From Candidatus Sulfopaludibacter sp. SbA3 (GTDB lineage: Bacteria; Acidobacteriota; Terriglobia; Bryobacterales; Bryobacteraceae), in NCBI GenBank assembly GCA_945900935.1, contig CAMDKT010000023.1, forward strand, positions 1 to 20,575: DNA of 20,575 nucleotides, in the 5' to 3' direction. How positions within the stretch are numbered: the first letter of the stretch is position 1; every line of letters begins with the position of its first letter. The notes beneath the pieces were generated by a model, which saw nothing but the letters and a program-made list of their open reading frames with translations, had not been told where the DNA came from and did no database searches. Both the position numbers and the translations under genes were made by a program. Below are positions 15,691 to 20,575 of this stretch, piece by piece.

Positions 15691-16362
15691 ATGCGATATT
15701 TCACCGCGATCTTCGCTCTCGCTGCCGGACTATCCGCGCAACAGACAATCTTCGACGTCCCTTCGGCCGATGTCGCCGTTCGCAATGATTGGTTCTATCA
15801 ACACCAGACCGTGGCCCGCGCATGGTCTCCGAACCACCGCTGGATCCAGACAAACGCCTACGGCTACGGTGTTGGCCGACACACCGAATTCGATGTCACG
15901 TGGTCCAATCTTGACGTCGCGTTGCCCCGCCTTTCCAATGTCAGCGTGGGCTTTAAAACCAGCCTCCCCGTTAACGGCGAGCATGCGCGCGCACCCGTAC
16001 ACTTCGTCTTCGGCGATTTGGTTCAAGTGGACGGCGCCGGCCGCAAGGGCAATTGGGCTTACTCGATGATGCAGGTCGAAACACCGCGCACGGGAACCCG
16101 TTTAACCGGCGGACTTTCCTCGGGAACATCGGTTTTCTTCGGCGAGCAGACCACAGGCGTGCTCGGCGGAGTCGAACAACCCCTCGGACGTCATTGGATG
16201 TTTCAGGCGGATTGGTTCAGCGGCCGCCACGATCTGGCCTATGTGATTCCTGGGCTTGTCTATAAATTTCACGCTCATTGGATGGCCTCCTTTGGCTATC
16301 AGATCCCAAACCGGCACGCACACGGGTATCGCGCCGTAGTACTGGAACTGACCCGCTTCTGA
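15691..16362 (+). CDS. Predicted secreted beta-barrel (outer membrane) protein
   Basis: I do not recognise a named family. The 223-residue protein starts MRYFTAIFALAAGLSAQQ, a clear signal peptide with likely cleavage after Ala16. The rest alternates short polar/hydrophobic strands with aromatic girdle-like residues (F-Q-A-D-W-F-S-G, W-M-A-S-F-G-Y-Q-I-P) and ends V-V-L-E-L-T-R-F. A C-terminal strand ending in Phe is the usual signature of an outer-membrane barrel recognised by BamA. It begins two bases after the preceding stop, so it is co-transcribed with sulP-dabA-dabB. A small pore or periplasmic/outer-membrane partner for anion uptake is inferred from position alone. Confidence 0.75.
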   Translation: MRYFTAIFALAAGLSAQQTIFDVPSADVAVRNDWFYQHQTVARAWSPNHRWIQTNAYGYGVGRHTEFDVTWSNLDVALPRLSNVSVGFKTSLPVNGEHARAPVHFVFGDLVQVDGAGRKGNWAYSMMQVETPRTGTRLTGGLSSGTSVFFGEQTTGVLGGVEQPLGRHWMFQADWFSGRHDLAYVIPGLVYKFHAHWMASFGYQIPNRHAHGYRAVVLELTRF

Positions 16363-16368
16363 ACCAGC

Positions 16369-16374
16369 TACAAT
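16369..16374 (+). promoter_or_regulatory. TANNNT -10 box six bases before the PLP-enzyme gene
   Basis: TACAAT (5 of 6 to consensus), then CGGCAC, then the GTG at 16381. No Shine-Dalgarno is seen. A weak -35 candidate CTGACC lies at 16348 with a short 15-base spacer. This suggests the gene has its own leaderless transcript although it is only 18 bases from the previous stop. Confidence 0.5.
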
Positions 16375-16380
16375 CGGCAC

Positions 16381-17637
16381 GTGAGCAACCACGAGCGCAA
16401 AATCCATCCCTCCACTGCCGTCCTTACCGCCGGCTTTGACCCCGCTCTCTCCGTCGGGTCCGCGCGCCCCGCCGTCTTCCGTTCCAGCACGTACGTCTTC
16501 CCCTCGCCCGAAGCAGCCGAACGCGCCTTTTCCATCCTCGGCGGCCGCGTGAAACCAGAGCCAGGCGAAACGGCGCATCTGATCTATTCCCGCTTCAATC
16601 ATCCAAACGCCGAGATCGTCGAAGCCCATCTGCTGCCATTGGAAAACAACGCCCAGGCCGCGGCCGTTTTCAACTCCGGCATGGCCGCCATTATGACCGC
16701 AATCATGGCCCACACCAGGCCCGGTGACGCCATCGTCTACACCGTGCCGATCTATGGCGGCACGCAGTCGCTGATTCAGAATTTCCTCGAACCCTGGGGC
16801 ATCCATGGCGTCCCCGTCGCCGGCGGCGATAGCGCCGCGCTCGACAGCGCCATCCAGCACACTCCCCACTGCCGCGTCGTTCTCCTCGAATCCCCGGCCA
16901 ATCCCACGCTGACGATGACCGACATCGCCCGCGCCGTCGATTCCGCTTCCCGCCGCGAACCGCGTCCGCTCGTCATGGTCGACAACACGTTTCTTGGCCC
17001 CGCCTTCCAGCACCCTCTCGCGCTCGGCGCCGATATCACTCTCTACAGCGCCACGAAATATCTGGGCGGATTTTCCGACATTCTCGCCGGCGCGGCGATT
17101 TGCAAGGATCCCGAAATCATGCGGCCCATTCGCGGTCGCCGGAGTCTGTTCGGAAATATCCTCGCCCCCGATGAATGCTGGATCCTTGATTCCCGCCTCC
17201 CGACAGTGCATTTGCGTATGAACCGCCAGTCCAAGAACGCCCAGCGCATCGTTGAGCGTCTCGCCGCGCACCCGGCGGTCAATAGACTCTATTACCCGTC
17301 GCTCTTTACAGATCCTGAACAAATTCGCATTCGTGACGCGCAATGCGATTACCCCGGCGGCATCTTCTCCGTGGACTTGAAGGGCGGCAAACCGGCCGCG
17401 TTCGAATTCCTTCGCCATCTGCAAATCGCTCGTAACGCCGTCAGTTTGGGCGGCGTGGAAACATTGGTCTGTCATCCCCGATCCACCACGCATTCGGCGG
17501 TCAGTCAACAGGAGTTGCAGCTCTCCGGAGTTGTCGACGGCCTCGTCCGCGTTAGTATCGGCATTGAAGACTGGCGGGATGTCCTTTCCGATTTTGAACG
17601 TGCGCTGGATCGGGCGGCGGCGCTGACGGCGGCGTAG
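16381..17637 (+). CDS. Cys/Met-metabolism PLP enzyme (cystathionine gamma-synthase/methionine gamma-lyase family)
   Basis: The 418-residue protein has the family's main landmarks: Y69-S-R71-F-N-H-P-N (phosphate and substrate binding), N-S-G-M-A-A-I, E-S-P-A-N-P-T-L, V-D-N-T-F for the PLP ring aspartate, and the Schiff-base lysine K226 in Y-S-A-T-K-Y-L-G-G. The C-terminal half has S-L-G-G-V-E-T-L and R-V-S-I-G-I-E-D. Members make or cleave cystathionine, homocysteine or methionine via PLP chemistry, and motifs alone do not separate these activities. An insertion of about 15 residues (GGRVKPEPGE) before the YSR motif marks a subgroup usually annotated simply as 'cystathionine gamma-synthase family'. 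GTG is the only sensible start. It is a cytosolic enzyme with no pathway neighbours here. Confidence 0.9.
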   Translation: MSNHERKIHPSTAVLTAGFDPALSVGSARPAVFRSSTYVFPSPEAAERAFSILGGRVKPEPGETAHLIYSRFNHPNAEIVEAHLLPLENNAQAAAVFNSGMAAIMTAIMAHTRPGDAIVYTVPIYGGTQSLIQNFLEPWGIHGVPVAGGDSAALDSAIQHTPHCRVVLLESPANPTLTMTDIARAVDSASRREPRPLVMVDNTFLGPAFQHPLALGADITLYSATKYLGGFSDILAGAAICKDPEIMRPIRGRRSLFGNILAPDECWILDSRLPTVHLRMNRQSKNAQRIVERLAAHPAVNRLYYPSLFTDPEQIRIRDAQCDYPGGIFSVDLKGGKPAAFEFLRHLQIARNAVSLGGVETLVCHPRSTTHSAVSQQELQLSGVVDGLVRVSIGIEDWRDVLSDFERALDRAAALTAA

Positions 17638-17681
17638 GCCGGAGGTTCGCACCTTCTATTCACTTTCTTTTCCGGGGCTAA

Positions 17682-17710
17682 TTGTCGCCGCCCTCACAAA
17701 TCGCTAAAGT
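17682..17710 (+). promoter_or_regulatory. Candidate promoter of the orphan HigA-type gene
   Basis: TTGTCG (17682-17687) and TAAAGT (17705-17710) are 17 bases apart, each 4 of 6 to consensus. The predicted start lies just before the AAGAGGAG ribosome binding site at 17716-17723. Confidence 0.4.
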
Positions 17711-17725
17711 CTCATAAGAGGAGCC

Positions 17726-18130
17726 ATGCCCGAATTAAGCCCTGAAAAATACCGTAAGGTGATCGCCGAGTACGCCATCGCGCCCCGCATGATCGACTCG
17801 TCCCGGGAGTATCAACGCTCCAAACAGGCGCTGGAGCGGCTCCTCTTCCCGGAGCGCAAACTGTCGCCCGAAGAAGACGCAATGGCAAAGCTCCTGCTAC
17901 ACCTTGTCGATCATTACGAACACAGGACAACAACGCCGCCCGCTTCCACGCCCCGCCAGGTTTTCCGCCACTTAATGGACCAACGCCAACTAAAGCAAGC
18001 CGACCTCGCGCCCCTCTTCGGCACCGTCTCCATCGTCTCCGAAGTGCTCAGCGGCAAGCGCCAGATCAACGCGAAACAAGCCCGGAAACTCGCGGAATAC
18101 TTCCAGTTAACCGCTGACGTGTTCGTCTAA
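17726..18130 (+). CDS. Orphan HigA-type antitoxin/HTH regulator
   Basis: This 134-residue protein has an acidic helical N-terminal half with A-E-Y-x-x-A-P and a C-terminal HTH (about 76-132). The HTH reads F-R-H-L-M-D-Q-R-Q-L-K-Q-A-D-L-A-P-L-F-G ... S-E-V-L-S-G-K-R-Q-I-N, then K-L-A-E-Y-F-Q-L-T-A-D-V-F. That pattern is typical of HigA antitoxins of type II systems, which repress their own operon and neutralise the mRNA interferase HigB. There is no toxin gene beside it: only 88 bases separate it from the PLP gene upstream, and the downstream genes are convergent. It is therefore an orphan that may act as a plain repressor. AAGAGGAG precedes the ATG. Confidence 0.82.
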   Translation: MPELSPEKYRKVIAEYAIAPRMIDSSREYQRSKQALERLLFPERKLSPEEDAMAKLLLHLVDHYEHRTTTPPASTPRQVFRHLMDQRQLKQADLAPLFGTVSIVSEVLSGKRQINAKQARKLAEYFQLTADVFV

Positions 18131-18231
18131 TAAGCTCCATTTGCGCCGACTGCTTCGCTGCCGGCATCAGTGCAGTTCGGATTTGCTCAATGGATTGGCA
18201 GGGGGCGGATCGGCAGTCAAGGCGACGAGCG

Positions 18232-18561
18232 CTAGGCCACGCGCCGCGATGGGGGCTTGATGCGAAAGTCAACCTCGAGTCCCGCATCGGAAAGCATATT
18301 GACCAGCGTGTCGAGCGAGAACCTGCTTATCTTGCCGCGCGTCAAATCAGAGACCCTGGGCTGACTCACCTTTAACCGCTTCGCCGTGTCGGCCTGGGTC
18401 AACCCTTCCTTTTCTATGAATTTCCGCAGCGCAGTCATCATCTGCGCCCGGAGCCGCAAATTTCGCGACTCGGCTGGCGAGAAACCAAGGTCGGTGAACA
18501 CGTCCCCGCTGCCCATAGTGATCGTTGTGTCAATCGTGGTTTTCATGATGTTTTCTTTCAT
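18232..18561 (-). CDS. XRE-family antitoxin of a toxin-antitoxin pair
   Basis: This 109-residue protein has an XRE-type HTH at about 41-85: M-T-A-L-R-K-F-I-E-K-E-G-L-T-Q-A-D-T-A-K-R-L ... S-Q-P-R-V-S-D-L-T-R-G-K, then F-S-L-D-T-L-V-N-M-L. The A-G-L-E-V-D-F-R-I end is usual for antitoxins paired with Gp49/HigB-type toxins. The ATG 18561 overlaps the toxin stop as ATGA, so the two are translationally coupled. An internal ATG five codons on (18546) is an alternative start. The protein should bind the toxin and repress the shared promoter. Confidence 0.88.
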   Translation of the reverse strand: MKENIMKTTIDTTITMGSGDVFTDLGFSPAESRNLRLRAQMMTALRKFIEKEGLTQADTAKRLKVSQPRVSDLTRGKISRFSLDTLVNMLSDAGLEVDFRIKPPSRRVA

Positions 18562-18896
18562 TTAACTTTTCGCGCCTCAATCAACGCAGAGTAGCGTTTC
18601 CTGTCCAAGTCGAGATCGGCTTTACGGGTCGCTTGGGTCTTCTTGATGAAGCAGTGGAGCACGTAAACGGCCTCGTCAAACCTGGCAACGTAGAACACCC
18701 TATACTCGTTGTCGCCGTGAACGCGGATCTCCATTACGCCCGAGCCGACATCCTGCATCGGCCTAAATTCCTTAGGCACTTCGCGGCGCTGAACTAGCTC
18801 CAATTGGTAGCCCGCGTCCGAACGAATGTCAGCCGGGGCCACTTGCAACCGGGCACGGCTGTCCCCCATCCAGGCGATTGGCTTCAGACTCGGCAC
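18558..18896 (-). CDS. RelE/ParE-superfamily toxin, phage Gp49-like
   Basis: This 112-residue protein matches the Gp49-like (HigB-type) toxin pattern: K-P-I-A-W-M-G-D-S-R-A-R-L, D-A-G-Y-Q-L-E-L-V-Q-R, then P-K-E-F-R-P-M-x-D-V-G-S-G-V-M-E-I-R-V, Y-R-V-F-Y-V-A-R-F-D-E-A-V-Y-V-L-H-C-F-I-K-K-T-Q, and D-L-D-R-K-R-Y. Relatives cleave mRNA, usually at the ribosome. The GTG at 18896 keeps the conserved K-P-x-x-W start; the next in-frame ATG, nine codons later, would remove it. The promoter places the transcription start at or next to that GTG, so a leaderless message is likely. Toxin-first order is that of higBA-type modules. Confidence 0.88.
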   Translation of the reverse strand: MPSLKPIAWMGDSRARLQVAPADIRSDAGYQLELVQRREVPKEFRPMQDVGSGVMEIRVHGDNEYRVFYVARFDEAVYVLHCFIKKTQATRKADLDLDRKRYSALIEARKVK

Positions 18897-18902
18897 TTCC
18901 TA

Positions 18903-18930
18903 ATTATACAAGCGTGAATATATTTGTCGA
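18903..18930 (-). promoter_or_regulatory. Promoter of the toxin-antitoxin operon
   Basis: On the minus strand the -35 is TCGACA (18930-18925, 5 of 6), followed by a 16-base spacer and a perfect -10 TATAAT (18908-18903). The toxin GTG begins six bases after the -10, where transcription should start. Confidence 0.7.
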
Positions 18931-19075
18931 CTTCAAAAATCGGCGGGCGCATTCCTGCCGCTCAACCAACCGCCGCCACATCCATCCGCGGACCCGCGCC
19001 ATCAATTCAAAACGAAACGGCCGAAAGCACCAAGCCCTCGACCGTCAAAAGTCACAATGATTCTAAAAAGTTAAA

Positions 19076-19152
<77 letters not shown>

Positions 19153-19173
19153 ACAGACTCCGTCAACCCTTTT

Positions 19174-19202
19174 ATCATAGCCTTATCGCGCCATCGCCGC
19201 AA
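19174..19202 (-). promoter_or_regulatory. Promoter of tRNA-Pro
   Basis: On the minus strand TTGCGG (19202-19197) and TATGAT (19179-19174) are 17 bases apart. The predicted start lies about 15 bases before the mature tRNA 5' end. Confidence 0.5.
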
Positions 19203-19213
19203 CTTGCGATACG

Positions 19214-20047
19214 ATGTTCAACAGTATGAATCGCCGCACAGTCCTTCAATTCCTGCCCGCCGCCATGGCCGCGCCGCTCGCCGCGGCGCCCAAGATCGAC
19301 TCCTCCGCCGGCTTCCGGCTCGGTGTCGCCACCTATTCCCTCCGCGGTTTCCCCCGCCCCCAAACCATCGAAATGCTCAAAGCCCTTGACGTCGACACCG
19401 TGTCGCTCAAGGAAATGCACGCCAAAATCAAAGGCGATCCCGCCGAATGGACGCAGGCCCGCAAGGACCTTGAAGCCGCCGGCATTCGCGTGGTCTCCTG
19501 CGGCAATATCACCATGACCGTCGACGACGACGCCGAAATGGAACAAAATTTCGTCTACGCGCAAGCCCTCGGTGCCACCGGCATCGTCATGGCACCAAAT
19601 CTAAAAACCCTGCCCCGCATCGAAAAATTCGCCAAAAAATACAAGATCAAGGCGATGATTCACAACCACGGCCCCGAAGACAAGAATTTCCCGACCCCGA
19701 AATCCGTCTTCGACGCCGTCAAAAACATGGACCCGCTCATGGGCCTCTGCATCGACATCGGCCACACCGTCCGCACCGGCGCCAGCGTCCTCGAATCCAT
19801 CGAACTCGCCGGCCCCCGCCTCCACGACTTCCACATCAAAGATCTCAAGGTCCTCACCGACAAAGACTCGCAGTGCGAAGTCGGCGACGGCGCCATCCCC
19901 ATCCCCGCTATCTTCAAACTCCTGAAAAAGGTCAAGTACACGGGCAACGCCAATCTCGAGTACGAAATCAACTTGAAGAATCCTCTGCCCGGAATGATCA
20001 AAAGTTTTGCGTACATGCGCGGTGTGCTCGCGGGTATGCAATCCTAA
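19214..20047 (+). CDS. Sugar phosphate isomerase/epimerase-like TIM-barrel protein, Tat-type signal
   Basis: The 277-residue protein has the xylose-isomerase-like TIM-barrel fold (AP endonuclease family 2, PF01261). The metal-site strands are I-H-N-H-G-P-E-D, C-I-D-I-G-H-T-V-R-T-G, D-F-H-I-K-D-L and N-L-E-Y-E. The N-terminus N-R-R-T-V-L-Q-F-L-P-A-A-M-A-A-P-L-A-A-A looks like a twin-arginine signal, so the protein is probably exported folded to the periplasm. Such secreted members are common near sugar-oxidising enzymes, but no partner is visible here and the substrate is unknown. The in-frame ATG at 19226 starts right at MNRRT and may be the true start; neither has a clear ribosome binding site. 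Confidence 0.88.
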   Translation: MFNSMNRRTVLQFLPAAMAAPLAAAPKIDSSAGFRLGVATYSLRGFPRPQTIEMLKALDVDTVSLKEMHAKIKGDPAEWTQARKDLEAAGIRVVSCGNITMTVDDDAEMEQNFVYAQALGATGIVMAPNLKTLPRIEKFAKKYKIKAMIHNHGPEDKNFPTPKSVFDAVKNMDPLMGLCIDIGHTVRTGASVLESIELAGPRLHDFHIKDLKVLTDKDSQCEVGDGAIPIPAIFKLLKKVKYTGNANLEYEINLKNPLPGMIKSFAYMRGVLAGMQS

Positions 20048-20055
20048 TGGTCTAA

Positions 20056-20280
20056 ATGCGCCCGTTCTGGGCCGATCTCCGCTTCGGCCTGCGGCTGCTG
20101 TGGAGGCACCCATCTTTCTCCATCGTCCGCGGCGTGCTGTTAAAGTCGCTTCCCTACCGCCAGCCGGAACAACTGCGCTGGCTCGCGTTTGACCCTGTCG
20201 TCCTCGCCCTGGTCTGCGGTCTGCTGCTCATTGTCGCCGCCGCCCGCATCGACCCTCTCCACGCGCTCCGTCAGGACTAA
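20056..20280 (+). pseudogene. Internally deleted ADOP/MacB-type permease remnant
   Basis: This 74-codon frame stitches together pieces of a permease of the acidobacterial ADOP (MacB/FtsX-like) family, normally about 800 residues. D-L-R-F-G-L-R-L-L-W-R-H-P-S-F-S is the family's N-terminus. R-G-V-L-L-K-S-L-P-Y-R-Q-P-E-Q-L-R is the segment after TM1. L-L-I-V-A-A-A-R-I-D-P-L-H-A-L-R-Q-D is the family's C-terminus, normally preceded by an I-P-A-R-R-A motif. The intervening TM1, the whole extracytoplasmic domain and most of the C-terminal membrane part are missing, apparently by in-frame deletions. It has only one convincing membrane segment left. A functional permease is ruled out; a small surviving membrane peptide is not. 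Confidence 0.65.
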
Positions 20281-20419
20281 ACACCCACCGGCTCAAGCCG
20301 CTGGAAAAATGCTATCGATGAGCGCGGACGTTGCGCTGCGGGGAAGGCAAGACTTCCGAACTCGCCGCTGACATAAAGCTTCGCCGCGCCCCGGCCCGTT
20401 ATGGCTTCCGCTGCACCGT

Positions 20420-20448
20420 GGCTGAAAGCAGCCCGCCTAAAGGCAGGG
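20420..20448. repeat. Two adjacent short hairpins, possible intergenic repeat
   Basis: GGCTG-AAAG-CAGCC (20420-20433) is followed at once by CCCGCC-TAAA-GGC(A)GGG (20432-20448). The 190-base stretch 20281-20470 holds no gene. Paired stems with AAAG/TAAA loops resemble intergenic repeat elements of GC-rich soil bacteria, but only one copy is in this window. A terminator role is less likely because no U run follows on either strand. Confidence 0.3.
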
Positions 20449-20470
20449 GGATTGGACCCGCCGCGTGGCA

Positions 20471-20575
20471 CTAAAGATTCAACGCTTTTTCCAGCGCCTC
20501 CAGCGCCCGTTCCGCGTAGTCTAAATGCTGTCGCGTTTGCGCGACATTGTCGCTTTTAAGGGCCGCTTCCGCCCG
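20471..20575 (-). CDS. C-terminal end of an unidentified protein, cut by window edge
   Basis: The minus strand is open from the right edge for 34 codons to a TAG at 20473-20471. The end reads A-E-A-A-L-K-S-D-N-V-A-Q-T-R-Q-H-L-D-Y-A-E-R, then ALEALEKALNL. This is a charged, strongly helical tail with TPR-like or coiled-coil character. The family cannot be named from this piece. The opposing strand shows nothing better. Confidence 0.5.
   Translation of the reverse strand, partial: RAEAALKSDNVAQTRQHLDYAERALEALEKALNL

Noticed and set aside
16102..17652. 516-codon minus-strand open frame
   Set aside because: It is antisense to the PLP enzyme, whose active-site motifs are clear; the minus peptide is Gly/Arg/Asp-rich with no family resemblance.

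Overview
The window is a GC-rich bacterial chromosome segment. It most resembles an acidobacterium of the Solibacter/Bryobacter kind. That is inference from gene style, not a database result: an AsmA-like protein with a characteristic C-terminal motif, an SH3-type relic, a relic of the acidobacterial duplicated orphan permease (ADOP) family, and a Tat-type sugar-isomerase-like protein.

Layout. (1) 1-1231, minus: 3'-truncated AsmA-like membrane-anchored protein, missed by simple ORF scans because it runs off the left edge. (2) 1348-5799, plus: the classical ribosome/membrane-biogenesis cluster rpmH-rnpA-yidD-yidC-jag-mnmE, tightly packed with overlaps; dnaA is not beside it. (3) 5803-8357, minus: an OsmC-family peroxidase-like gene, a frameshifted SH3-type pseudogene, and a NarL-type response regulator overlapping its NarX/LiaS-type histidine kinase. 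(4) 8517-16362, plus: a compact operon of a SulP/STAS anion transporter, DabA (DUF2309, zinc site intact), DabB (NuoL-like), a second NuoM/N-like membrane subunit and a small outer-membrane-barrel-like protein. (5) 16381-17637, plus: a PLP enzyme of the cystathionine gamma-synthase/methionine gamma-lyase family. (6) 17726-18896: an orphan HigA-type antitoxin convergent with a complete RelE/Gp49-type toxin plus XRE antitoxin module. (7) 19076-19152, minus: tRNA-Pro(CGG). (8) 19214-20575: a TIM-barrel sugar phosphate isomerase/epimerase-like gene, a 74-codon ADOP remnant and the tail of a minus-strand gene.

The most interesting part is region 4. DabA and DabB are known to form an energy-coupled inorganic-carbon accumulation complex. 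Here they sit in one transcription unit with a SulP transporter (a family that includes bicarbonate carriers), an extra antiporter-like subunit lacking the canonical TM5 glutamate, and a candidate outer-membrane partner, and are divergent from a two-component system. No carbon-fixation gene is visible, so the likely role is bicarbonate supply for anaplerotic carboxylation or pH/ion homeostasis.

A second theme is regulatory. Five unrelated genes each have a TANNNT hexamer exactly six bases before the start codon, the geometry expected of leaderless mRNAs. Smaller oddities are YidC with Asn in place of the conserved groove Arg, and a Jag protein whose KH GxxG loop has become AxxA.
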